From the NCBI GenBank assembly GCA_021464245.1, contig JADCRB010000016.1, positions 14,238,350-14,302,349 on the forward strand: a DNA stretch of 64,000 nt. The letters run 5' to 3'. Shown here in pieces: positions 50,263 through 61,032 of the stretch. The notes beneath the pieces are model-generated. The model did no database searches. It was not told the origin of the DNA and worked only from the letters and a program-made list of their open reading frames with translations. The number at the start of each line of letters is the position of its first letter. Positions within the stretch are counted from its first letter, which is position 1. This stretch comes from Carallia brachiata (Eukaryota > Streptophyta > Magnoliopsida > Malpighiales > Rhizophoraceae). The translations under genes were made by a program, and so were the position numbers.

Positions 50263-50607
50263 TCAATCGCAGACAAAGACCTGCTGGGGCAGCCGCCAAG
50301 CCTCGGCCTTGTTGAAGCACATGTCATCAAGGGCCTCGCTTTTGCACCACCGGCACTTTGGGTCCTGTGAGCACTGAGATCTCGACCCCATTTCACTGCA
50401 GTTGGGGATGATCTGCTGCCTACCCCTGGGGTTCCACTGTAAGCCTGATATGCCCCGGCGATGCGAGTCAACCGACGATGCGTCTGTGCTAGTAGCTTTG
50501 CCATGGAATGCTGAAGATGAAGATTGGAGCAGATTTGCCAAGATGAAAAGGAGTACTGCGTAGGAGATGGTTGAGTGCCCTGCGGCAGTCGGCTTGGTCC
50601 TCGCCAT
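50263..50607 (-). CDS. Small secreted six-cysteine protein, function unknown
   Basis: A single-exon frame of 114 aa. The N-terminus (MARTKPTAAGHS) is followed by a hydrophobic segment at about residues 14-30, which reads as a signal peptide or a single membrane anchor. The C-terminal half has six cysteines in about 48 residues, in the order NC, QC, KC, WC, MC and VC, with the phrase KCRWCKSEALDDMC. I recall similar uncharacterised proteins in other plants, but I cannot name a family or activity. Base composition is clearly more GC-rich than the flanks, as expected for coding sequence. I chose this frame over the overlapping 50229-50666 frame because of the signal segment and the regular cysteine spacing. 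A role outside the cell or in the secretory pathway is an inference from the signal sequence only. Confidence 0.7.
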   Translation of the reverse strand: MARTKPTAAGHSTISYAVLLFILANLLQSSSSAFHGKATSTDASSVDSHRRGISGLQWNPRGRQQIIPNCSEMGSRSQCSQDPKCRWCKSEALDDMCFNKAEAWRLPQQVFVCD

Positions 50608-51439
50608 GTCGGAGACAGACAGCCGTTTTGATTTTCAAGATTTGGTTTGGACTTTCCTCTTTCCATTTTTTTTTTATTATTTTTATTATTTTTACTTTTT
50701 TTTTTGAGAGGTTATTTTTACTCTTTTTTTATTACTATTATAAGAAATAATGTAGTATTAATATTTATTTAATAAAATATTCAATGTAATGGTTGTATGT
50801 GTGCTCATGCAAATAAATGCACGATAATTTTATATAATATATAAATATTTATATTAAATTAAAAATATTTTATAGGGTATATAAGATATTTTCATAACTT
50901 CTTACTATTTTATTGAATTTTTTTATATAAAATACTAACCATATAATATAAAATTTTTTTTGTATATAATATAAAAATATCTCGTATACATTTACATCAA
51001 TAAGACTGCGCCCGTACAAATTTTCCCAATATGCAAAAAGAAAAAGCGACAACCCGTAACGTACAACATTTTTAGCAAATGTATTTTTTATTATGATTTT
51101 AAATATATTAAATAAAACAAACGTTAGGATTTTTATCACCTTTTTTTGTTTTTGTTTTTAGTTTGCAATTCAATTGCCCATTTAAAATAGTTGGTCTATT
51201 AAATGGGTAGACATCAGATGACATCAGTATAAAATTCCCCAAAACAAACCCAACCCATTTCAATGCTGAAGATTGAATGGTCCTAGCGATGATATTGGAG
51301 GATATTCTGTACAAGCAAGGCATGTTTGACAAAATCTTTATAAATTGCATTACATCAGTAGTGTCCAAATTATAAATGGGAGGAAAAAGAAATTTTGGCA
51401 ACTGGCTACCGAGCGCACCAAGCTCCACGCAACCAAGTG
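50608..51439. other. Intergenic, upstream of the six-Cys gene
   Basis: Strongly AT-rich (50640-51120) with no gene seen. The part just above 50607 should hold the promoter and leader of the minus-strand gene, but no clear TATA box in a fitting place was found. Confidence 0.35.
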
Positions 51440-52500
51440 AAATGCCAAAAGTATCGCAGGGTGACTATTTTGCCAATTCACTTCTAACGTGCATAAGCTT
51501 TAGCTTGAAAATTTCACCGTTCTTTCTCATCTGGAAAATCCATTGACATTGACATTGACAATAAAAAAAAAATGTTACAAACGTTTCGCAAGACAAGCAT
51601 TCAGAATCAGAATGGTTAAAAACTCCAAAGAAGCCAATTGAACATAGAAAAGATTTGAATCTGCCTTGTCAATCAGAAAAACTTTTGCTTCATTCAACAC
51701 CTTTGTCCTTTTCTCTTTCCTTCACTATGTTTAGACAAAGATCTGAACCTGCCTTGTAACCAAAAAAAACATCTGAACCTGCCTCGTAACCAAAAGAAAG
51801 ATCTGAACCTACCTTGCAAATTTCTCTGTCCTTTCCCCACAGTCTTTGCAATTGCTTGCCTCATGCTCTTCCGGCCTTGTCTATTGTGTTTCTTTCTCCT
51901 GACATACTGACCTGGCCTCACGAAGTCATGGACAAACTCCACCATCGTGAACATCAATTTAACATTAAACACCGAAAACGTAAGAGAGAACTATAACGTG
52001 AAACTATTCAAAAATGGGGAAAAAAAACTGAAGCAGAAAAGAAATATAATAAATTGCCAACTTCAACATGCAGGATGATATGCGGTAATATGAAGAAAAG
52101 CAAACAGAAAATTCTTGCTTTAGAGTTCTGCAATTTAGCTTTGTCATAGTGATTTTTATGAACCAATAGAAAGAAAATGACGTTTGAGGTGAAAAAATAA
52201 ATTCGATTCATTAAAACCCCTTTCCATAATAATCATCAAATTAGGTAGAATTCAATCCACTCATCCTAGCACTTAAATAAAATAAAAGAATTCAATTGAA
52301 TTCATTTAATAAGAATTTATATAACAAACAACAAACGAAAACTATAATTGAAACACAAAATCAATTAAATTGAATTCTATCCATCCAATTGAATTGAACA
52401 TGTTGAATATTATTGAAAACATGATTGCAAACAAATTGTAACTGCAATTCCAAATTTAAAGAAACACAAACATAACATTACTAGGAGTACATCTAGATAT
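51440..52500 (-). repeat. TNL 3' flank, duplicated at 62560-64000
   Basis: The sequence is homologous to 62560-64000 in the same orientation and order. Examples are 51500-51560 with 62630-62690, 51715-51760 with 62820-62870, 52075-52160 with 63290-63380, and 52240-52490 with 63850-64000. Both copies contain a minus-strand frame (51694-51972 and 62813-62998) sharing the pattern MVE.V..VRP..Y..RKK.NRQG, which may be a last TNL exon or a conserved 3' UTR. The stretch lies directly downstream of TNL1. Confidence 0.7.
51741..51822. repeat. 30-bp in-phase tandem repeat
   Basis: About 2.7 units of 30 bp (51741-51770, 51771-51800 and 51801-51822), each starting ATCTGAACCT. Read on the minus strand in the open frame 51694-51972 they encode a ten-residue repeat of the GRFRSFFWLQ type. 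The paralogous sequence near 62855-62880 has a single unit, so the expansion is specific to this copy. Confidence 0.85.
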
Positions 52501-52644
52501 GAATAACATCCATTCCTTGAAAAAGATAACACCAGAACAGAGGAGCATTGCCAAAAACAAAAAAAAAAAAAATCAAAATAGCATACGTATTATAAATAAT
52601 AAATGAAGCAAAGGGAGTTTTGAAGAACACATAAATGAACTCAC

Positions 52645-55600
52645 AGCATAGAACCCCAATCCGCTAGTGCTGATGGTGACATGGCCTTGAGTTTGTTTCA
52701 ATCTTTTAGAAGGTAGCTCCTTGTCCATCTCACTCGAGCCGCCGTTTTGATCGAGTTCATCCGCATCTCGGCATCTCTCATTTTCAGAAGCTGCTTTTGC
52801 AGGTCTTCCTACTGGCAGCAGTTGCAACGTGCTGTACCCTTCTTCTTGAGCATACAATGGATTGACCCCACACATTTTTATTAATGCACCTCGGATGGAC
52901 TCGAACTTAATTGAGACAACAAAGTGGTCAGATTGAGTAAATTTATGGGCATTATTGAGTATCACACTACGCAATTCATTATCAAGTCTCAAGGCTAACT
53001 GCTCTGTCTCAGTGCCATAATTACCGAACAATCCCTTGTAAGGCAAACTAGAACCACCGAGATAAGTCTCTCCAATACGGAATTCATAATAAAATTCATA
53101 ACAATCACTTGCAGCCTCCCTTGGGTCGTAAACAAAGACAAGAGCAAAGCCCAATAAGCCATCGTTAAGCCGATTTGACGGGAGATGGAAGCTAATTGAG
53201 TTCCATCACTTCGATACTGGAACCACTCTGGAATCCTACTCCCCGGATGTATCATTGAAACAATAGGAGGTCCTTCAAAATATGCCTGTACAGCAAAAAA
53301 ATATATTCTTATTTTAATATCAATAAAAATGATGACAAAAACTATCAGAAAATAGTTGTGGGTAGAGCTGAGAGAGGTACCTTGTATTCATTTTCATTTA
53401 TGAAATTGGATAGATGTGGATTTCTCATCAATGAATGCACCACGTCCACGCTTTCCTTGTGATCCAATTAAAGCAATCTGCGAAGTTAAAGTAGTGGCAT
53501 ACAATGTGCTCCAAATCAAACGACAGATGTGTTAGTCCTACGGTTTCCAACGATGTGCAACCACAAGCTATTATCACATTTAGATGTGGTGGAAGATGTA
53601 GTAAGGACTGAAGGCTTTTGCATTCAGATATATCAAGAATCTGCAGTAGAGAAAGTTGTTTGATGCTTGCGGGGACTGTCTTAAAACTATTTCCTCTTAA
53701 ATGTAGCTCTGTTAAGGAATATAAACGTCCCAGGTCAGTGGCAATTTCACGAGATTGCAATATGATAGGGACAAATATTTCAGACAACGGAAGTAGAAGT
53801 TCTCCTCCTGCTGCTCCTCCTCCTCTGTGTCTATGGTTTGGGGGAATTCTGTCAGATTTGAGCAGCCGTCCAGATGAAGTTCTTGAAGAGATTGTAGCTT
53901 CCAGATGGTGCTCGGCCGTATTCCTAGCTCAGTGCAGCCTTTCATGGACAAGCGGCGAAGACGACTGAGGCATACAACTGATGAGGGCACTTGTGTTATT
54001 GCAGTCCTATCCAAATATAATTCTTCTAAATTCTTGGAGATCTCCGGAAACTTCTTTAACGATGAGCAGTCAGATAAATCAAGTTCCTTAAGAGATTTCA
54101 AATCAATGTTTTCTGGGAGACTCTCAAGCTGAGTACAACAACTCATACACAGTTTAACGAGATTTTGGAGACATTCGAGTGATGACAAGGGCACTTCTTT
54201 AATTGCGGTTCCGCTTAAATCTAAACATTCTATGCTCGTTGGGACCTTCGGGAAAGTTTCAAGATTTGAACAGCCTCGTAGTTCAAGCTTCCTGAGAGAT
54301 TTCAAATCACTAAGGTCGGCAAGACTCCTAAGCTTTGGGCATTCGGTCAGATATAATTCTCTTACATTTCGAGCCTGTGAGAGGTTGTGAATTTGGCACA
54401 GTTGTGGAGAGAAGCGAAGGTCAATCAATCTTAAATTGTCCAAACCCTGTGATAACGGGGAGAACACAGAAATATGTCAGTAATCTAAAAATTTTGTTCA
54501 ACACTGTGTCCAAATTCTGGATTTGTTTGTGCAAACTAAATTATAAGGTCTGAACTAACCATTGTTTAAAACTTTTATTAGTGTATTAAGTAGTCTTGTA
54601 CACTATAAATCAATGAATTAATTATTACAAACATATTTAACAATTAGACATTACACAATTCATCAACTCAGTGGTCTCCTAGTTACAAATGCAAAAAGAA
54701 TTAGATCAAGAAACTTAGAACTACCTATGGATTTGACCCTTTAAGAATTTTAGTTCAGTTCAATTCTTGATTTCTGTCATAATTTTCGTCAGCTTAATTC
54801 AAACTGATTATAGATTAATAACAAAACCTAACAAAGCTATCTAATTGAAGGTCTATTTTCTATTTTGTAAAATAAACTTTTATATCATAAGTTGTTGCGC
54901 ACTTGATTATAATATTAAAATAACTTTATATTAAAGAATTAGTGATTTCTTAAAATAAGCTTAAAATGAGCCAACTATTATGTTCATTCATTTCATATTG
55001 AAATTAATTTACTATTTGCAAACGAAAATTTTAACAAGCTTTGTCAATTGTGATTCAGACAAAAGGTTATATATTTAATTAATTCAAAGTTCCAAAAAAA
55101 TTTGAACTTAACCGGGCAAAAACCTAAAGCATAAGAACGCAAGAAAGAATAATACCAAGAAACGTATACAAGTGAATACTATATGATACGTCAATAAGCA
55201 ACTTTTTTTTATCTCACTTTATACAAGAATTAAATTTTTGTATTGAGCGCACTCCTTGCTGAATTTCGGAAGAGTTGAGATGAGCATTAATGGAGTCGGA
55301 CCCCCAAACATGAACTCATTTCTCTGTTTCTCACCAACCCTTCTGCAACCTCCACCGTATCCCACTCACACCCTAATTTTCTTCTCCAATAAAAAAAGTA
55401 TATATTTACAAAAATTATTTTTAGTGCCAAAAAGTCAAAATGCGATATATTACAGAACAGTATTGGTAATATACTCCTTATGCAGTCTTTTAGCCTATAA
55501 AGAATATCCAAAGAACGTTTACTACTACATAATTGTTATTACTTATGCCTACTACTAAATTTCATTTAAATATGAATAAATATGTAATATTATATTAAGC

Positions 55601-57841
55601 AAAAATGACAATGAAATTGTTCGATGTGACATTTTCACCATCTAAAACAAAATGTAATTTAAAAGTTAGAAACTATCTTTGATTTGTGTACATTTTTATA
55701 ACTATCGTACACAAATATAGCACATACCTGGGTTTCCCCGTAAAATAGTTCAATGATATTGCTGTTCAGTAAATGAAGCTCGATTAGATTCTCTGTGTTG
55801 AAATTTGCTGGCAAAGATTCCGATGGGTATCTACTCCAATATAGATATCTTAGCTCAGGAAGGGCACTGATGCCTTCAGGAAGGTGCACCTTCTTATGTT
55901 TGGAATTCAGCTGATCGATCCTAAGAAATTTAAGGTTCGGCATTCTTGCAAAAGTATCCGAATGTAATTGCACCTCTTTCATTTGATATGTCACCAACTG
56001 TATGCCTTTAATTTTTTTGGTCCCCTAACAAGCCAAAGAAAACAGCAGAGGAGAGGTAAGTCAAGATTACAATAGTTTTGCCTTCACATGCACCTGATGG
56101 TTTCAACCATAAACAAAATAAAAGTTTATTACTTTCAAATCTTACTGAATTATTTTTGAATACTTGGTAAATGTCTTTCTGATTCCATAGCCAACTACGT
56201 TCACTTGGATCTTCTGATTCTTCGCGTACAACTTCTCTGCCCATTTCTAGCAAAAGGTCATGCATTTTTATCCCATCAAACTGTGAAATAGTTAGAAGAG
56301 ACTTATCAAAGAGAACACTTAATCCAATTTCTGTAGAAAAACTACAACCATTTAATAATTCTATGATACGATCCTTTTTCCAATGGTTCAAAAGACAAGC
56401 AATCCAAAGAAATATTTGTTTCTGCTCCTTATCTAAGCCAGCATAGCTAATTCTCAATACATCTTGGACTTCCTTCTCAGGAGCATCTTTCAATTTCTTC
56501 AGAGTACTTTCCCACTCTGTTTTGCATTTACCAAACAAGGAGGAACCCAACACTTTGAGGGCTAACGGAACACCTTTAGCATAACCAGCAACTACAACTG
56601 ACAAACTTCTCAACTCATCTCTCGGAACAATATCTTTAAAGGCATGCAAACAAAATAATTTAAGGGCATCAGGGTCCTTCAATTCCTTCACCTGAAATAT
56701 AGCATCAGCAAAGTTTTTAAGAACTTGCCTATCCCTGCTTGTGATGATGATTCTACTTCCTGGTTTATACCAACCACGATCCCCAGCTAAGTATTCTAGT
56801 TGTTTCGTATCATCCACATCATCAAGAACAAGCAAAACTTTTATGTCACGAAGCATATAGAAAAATTCCTGAATATCAGCCACGTTGATTCTCATGCTTC
56901 TCTCCTCTAAGACCTTGGAAAGAAGTTTTTCTCCTAAAGCTTCTAATCCACGTTTTTCTGATTCTTCCCTAATGTTTGCAAGAAAGCAATGCCTTTCAAA
57001 CCGACATTTCATTTGGCCGAAAAGAGCTCTAGCAATAGTTGTCTTTCCTATGCCGCCCATCCCCCAAATTCCTAGGATAAAAACATTATTTGACCACCCA
57101 CCGCACAATACTGTTTGGAGTTGCTGAACGTGGGGACCTATTCCCACTAGGCCTGTTAAAGGACATGGCCGCATCTTCTGCAAATCTATCCATATGCGAC
57201 TCACGATTCCATCAACGATGGCCGACTCCGACCTACCAAGTGCACGATTGTGCATATATATATATATATAAATTAGATGAAAGAAGTGTGGTCTAGGGAA
57301 AAATCAGACGTAAATACAATGAAATACATCATAAGAGAAAGGAACAGTACCTGCAATCCTGCGTGGCCCATCCAGATAAATTGGCAGCTTTAGTCAAGGC
57401 ATCCCTCCATCTTTGCACTTTCTCTGAACTTGATTTGAAATTGCGCTCATGCCTAGCAAATGCATTTGCAAAAGTCCTAGTCTGTTTCCTTACATCCGAC
57501 GGATCTACGTGATAGAATACCGGGATGACCTTCTACCCCCGGGTGTGAATACATTCCGCTATTTTGGCAAGTTCATCTAAGCACCATCTGGAAAAAGCAT
57601 AGCCTTTGGAGAAGACGACAACGGCAAACTTGGACTCTTCAATAGCATTCAAGAGCCCCTGCGAGATCTCTTCTCCTCTTTGGAGCTCATCGTCTATAAA
57701 GGTTCCGATTGATTTTCGGCAAAAAGCATCGGAGAGATGGCTTATGAAGCCGTGACGAGTATCTTTGCCACAGAAACTCAAGAAAACATCGTAGTTGGGT
57801 AATTGTTTAGGAAGAGAAGGAAGGGAGCGAGTGGAAGCCAT
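52645..57841 (-). pseudogene. TNL1: TIR-NBS-LRR immune receptor with four lesions
   Basis: A cytoplasmic immune receptor. Exons: 57841-57351 (TIR), 57232-56146 (NB-ARC), 56024-55728 (linker and first LRRs), 54446-53381 (LRRs) and 53285-52645 (post-LRR domain); a further 3' exon is possible after the GTGAGT at 52644. The TIR domain begins YDVFLSFCGKDTRHGF. NB-ARC has the P-loop GMGGIGKTT (about 57060), kinase-2 KVLLVLDDVDD, GSRIIITSRDR, GVPLALKVLGSSL and MHD-type IKMHDLLLEMG. The post-LRR domain has PGSRIPEWF. Lesions: TAG at 57533-57535 (TNL2 has CAG here), and one-base deletions near 53739, 53468 and 53181. When each deletion is allowed for, every exon phase joins perfectly, so the exon model is reliable, with close to 1,195 codons before any last exon. 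Because of the TIR nonsense codon I call it a pseudogene, while noting that the deletions could be base-call errors. Confidence 0.9.
54447..55727 (-). other. Long intron 3 of TNL1
   Basis: A 1,281-bp AT-rich intron between the first LRR exon and the main LRR exon, with GTATGT at the donor (55727) and CACAG at the acceptor (54447). I see no gene in it. The 100-codon plus-strand frame at 55256-55558 is unsupported. Confidence 0.6.
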
Positions 57842-58680
57842 AGAAAGAAGGTATTAGGTAGATCAAGCACTGAAAAAACAAAAAAAATGAAAGGATTTGA
57901 GTTAGATGGTCTACTAATATACGCATGTTGGCCTGATCGATAGGGTATAACTTATTTTATAAAAAAAATGAAAAAACTTGGAAATGTCCACTGAATTTCC
58001 ATGGACTTACCTTGGTTGTACTTTTTTTTTTTTTGTTTCTGTCAAATCAATTCTTAATTTTGAAGATTTTGACTTTACTATAAATATATCAATGTCCTCG
58101 AGAAAAAAAATTTTTTTTGTTCAAAATCAATAATTACTGTAATTTTTAGTAATTGAGTTATACTCAATTTTATTATTACTTTAATAGTGGGTTTATTTAT
58201 TTAAAGTGATTGAATGAAACATTAAAAAAAAATTACTCTAATTTTAATTTATAAAATTAATAATTGATATATTTTAATAGGTTCTTTTTTTTAATTATAA
58301 AAATGAAACGTCAGTCCAATTTCCACCCACAAATTTTAATCGAAATGTAATGTTAAATGTAATGTCAGACAAACAATTCTAGTTAAGAAATTTTCATGAA
58401 AGTTTTCTGACCACAAAATCTCACTCGTCAACATACCTACCTTAACTCTTTTGGTGAACCGAGAAATAGTACTTGATCCACTTAGTATATACCACTGACT
58501 TTCTGCTTAATTTTTTTAGTTTTTTTTTTTTTTAAAAAATTTTTAATGACAGTAGAAAGACAAAAAAAATCAATAGAATATCAAAATAGACTTAGTCATC
58601 TCTTGTAATAGACAATCTGCACAAATCTACCTAAAGAAACATCATGATTCCTAGCGGAAACTCTTCCTAAATTGAAAATT
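57842..58680. other. TNL1 upstream region
   Basis: AT-rich intergenic DNA that should hold the TNL1 promoter. A TTATAAAATAAG-like stretch on the minus strand (about 57950-57964) could serve as a TATA element, 110-120 bp above the start codon. No gene is present. Confidence 0.35.
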
Positions 58681-58684
58681 GGTA

Positions 58685-59465
58685 GAACTATGAACATTTA
58701 TATTTGAGTCTATATTTAAATTCGGACTGAACATTTATACGTAATTTTAAAAATTTAAATATTTAGGCACTTAAAACTAATAATTTGAATTTACTTCTAT
58801 TCAAATTTTGAGTATTTATATATAATTTTAAAAATTTAAGTAGTTTAGTACTCAAAATTAAAAATAATATATTTTTATTCAAAGTTTGAGTATTTGTACA
58901 TAATTTTGAAAATTTGAGTAGTTAGTGTTGCAAACTAAAAATTTAAGTAAAAATACTAAAAATTTAAGTTTGTTTATACTCAAATTTTGAGTAAATGTAT
59001 TAAAAATTTGAGTTTACTTTTATTCAAATTTTGAGTATTTGTACATAATTGTAAAAATTTGAGTAGTTAGGTATTTAAAACTAAAAATTTGAATAAAAAT
59101 ACTAAAAATTTGAGTAAAAATCTACTCAAATTTTAAGTATTTATACATAATTTTAATAATGTGAGTAGATGGTATTTAAAACTAAAAATTTGAGTACTAG
59201 TGCAAAAAATTTAAGTATATTCCTACTCAAATTTTGAGTATTTGTATAATTTTAAAAATTTGAGTAGTTATGTGTTCAAAACTAAAAATTTGAGTTTACT
59301 TCTAATCAAATCTACTTAAATTTTGAGTATTTATACATAATTTTAAAATTTTTAATAATCAAGTGTTCAAAACTAAAAATTTGAGTCTAGTTTTACTTCA
59401 ATTTTGAGAATTTGTACATAATTTTGAAATTTTGAGTAGTTAGTGTTTAAAACTGAAATTTTGGT
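58685..59465. repeat. Degenerate AT-rich tandem array between TNL1 and TNL2
   Basis: About eight copies of a core phrase (ATTTGTACATAATTTTAAAA then TTTGAGTAGTTAG, then AAAACTAAAAATTTGAGT and ACTCAAATTTTGAGT). Cores start near 58735, 58815, 58891, 59036, 59138, 59239, 59328 and 59411, so spacing varies from about 76 to 145 bp. The phrase AAATTTGAGT and its complement ACTCAAATTT both recur, which gives the array hairpin potential. No coding frame. Confidence 0.75.
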
Positions 59466-59889
59466 TCTTTAAAAAGAAAATTAATTTCCTGCTAAAAAAT
59501 TAATTTTTTAATATATATGCTAAAACGATTAATCTTGGATTGGTTTTTACATCTATATTTTTATTTTTTAAAAAATTCATTTTTTATCAAATAATTTAAA
59601 GTTTGTATTTTATATCCAAAAACATTCTACATTTATGTCTATATTATGTAATGAAAATATTAATGTAACAAAATATTTTAACTCCAATACAACACATAAT
59701 AAATTTGAATGAAAAAAAAAAAAAGAAAGCAAAACTTGGTGCCACAGACAATAAAGAAAGAAAAAAAACAAACCTTAAAAACAGTGGGGTGGGCAACCGG
59801 TTGTATACTAAATAACCGGTTGCCCCTTTGTCTCAATTTCATGGAGTCATTTTTACTCACCCATTTGAGTGAGTGAAAATAAAATTTTC
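59466..59889. other. Spacer left of the TNL2 breakpoint
   Basis: Non-coding. It contains a perfect 12-bp inverted repeat (59791-59802 and 59814-59825, arms GGGCAACCGGTT/AACCGGTTGCCC, 11-base loop) and an imperfect one near 59853-59880 (ACTCAC/GTGAGT). It does not match the NB-ARC sequence that should continue here if TNL2 were complete. Confidence 0.5.
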
Positions 59890-61032
59890 CAATTTGGGCC
59901 AAAAAGAGCTCTAGCAATACTTGCTTTTCTATGCAGCCCATCCCTCAAAGGCCTAGGATAAAAACATTATCAGACGACCCACCGAACAATAATGTTTAGA
60001 GCTGCTCAATGCGGGGACCTATTCGCACTAGGCCTGTTGAAGGACTTGGCCGCATCTTTTGCAAATCTTTCCAAATGCGATGCACGATTCCATCAACTAT
60101 GGCCGACTCCGACCTATCAAGTGCAAGAGAATTTTATTTTATATATATATATATATATATTGAAATTAAATGAAAGAAAAAAAGTTGTTACACAAACTTT
60201 TATATACACATAAATATAATAATTATTTTTATATTGTATTAAATTTTTTTTAAAAAAAAAATTTATTTTTAAAGAATCTCATATAATATCTACAATTTAT
60301 ATTTTAAAATAATATTCATCTAAATCTAAGTTTTAATTTTTTTTAAAAAATTTGTACAAAAATAATTATTATATTTATATATATACGAATATATATATAA
60401 ATACGTGTATACCTATTAAAGCCCTCAATGAAATAAATGTGATCTAAGGAAAAATCAGATGTAAACACAATGAAGATGTAAACACAATGAAATACATCAT
60501 AGGGAATTTAACTACATCATAAGTGAAATGAAGCGGCACCCGTAGTCCTGCGTGGCCCATCCAGACAGATTGGTGGCTTTAGTCAAGGCAGTCCTCCATG
60601 TTTGCACTTTCTCCATATTTGAGTTGAAATTGGCCTCGTGTTCAATAAATGCTTGTGCAAAAGTCCCGGTCTGTTTCCTTACATATGATGGATCTACGTG
60701 ATAGAATCTCGGGATAACCACCTGCTCTCGGATGTCGATACGTTCCACTATCTTTGCAAGTTCATTTAAGCACCATTTGGAAAAGGCATAGCCTTTGGAG
60801 AAACGACAACAGCGAACATGGACTCCTCAATAGCATACAAAAGCCCTTGTGAGATCTCTTCTCCTCTTCGGAGCTCATCGTCTATGAAGGTTTTGATTAA
60901 TTTTCGGCACAAAGCAGCATGGAGATGGCTTATGAAGCTGTGACGAGTATCTTCGCCGCTGAAACTCAAGAAAACATCGTATTTGATTAAATGAGCAGGG
61001 AGAGAAGCAGAGGAACTAGCAGTGGAAGCCAT
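59890..61032 (-). pseudogene. TNL2: truncated TIR-NBS pseudogene
   Basis: ATG at 61032 opens a TIR exon (to about 60542) very similar to that of TNL1 ([16 protein letters not shown]). A one-base loss near 60801 (a T-run shortened relative to TNL1) ends the frame after FAVVVS; beyond it the TIR continues in another frame through VIPRFYHVDPS to GWATQDY. After an enlarged AT-rich intron (about 60114-60541, against 118 bp in TNL1) comes only the first 230 bp of the NB-ARC exon (about 60118-59890). In that part a stop replaces the Trp before the P-loop, and the P-loop Gly-Lys-Thr region is frameshifted. Similarity stops abruptly near 59890, so the rest of NB-ARC and all LRRs are gone. Confidence 0.88.

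Noticed and set aside
50229..50666. Longer 145-codon minus-strand frame overlapping the six-cysteine protein
   Set aside because: It lacks the signal segment and regular cysteine spacing seen in the 50263-50607 frame, and looks like its frame-shifted shadow.
53618..54132. Plus-strand frames of 75-116 codons inside the TNL1 LRR exon
   Set aside because: They are antisense shadows of the LRR coding sequence.
58685..59465. CRISPR-like array
   Set aside because: The units are degenerate, spacing is irregular and there are no unique spacers; the window is plant nuclear DNA.
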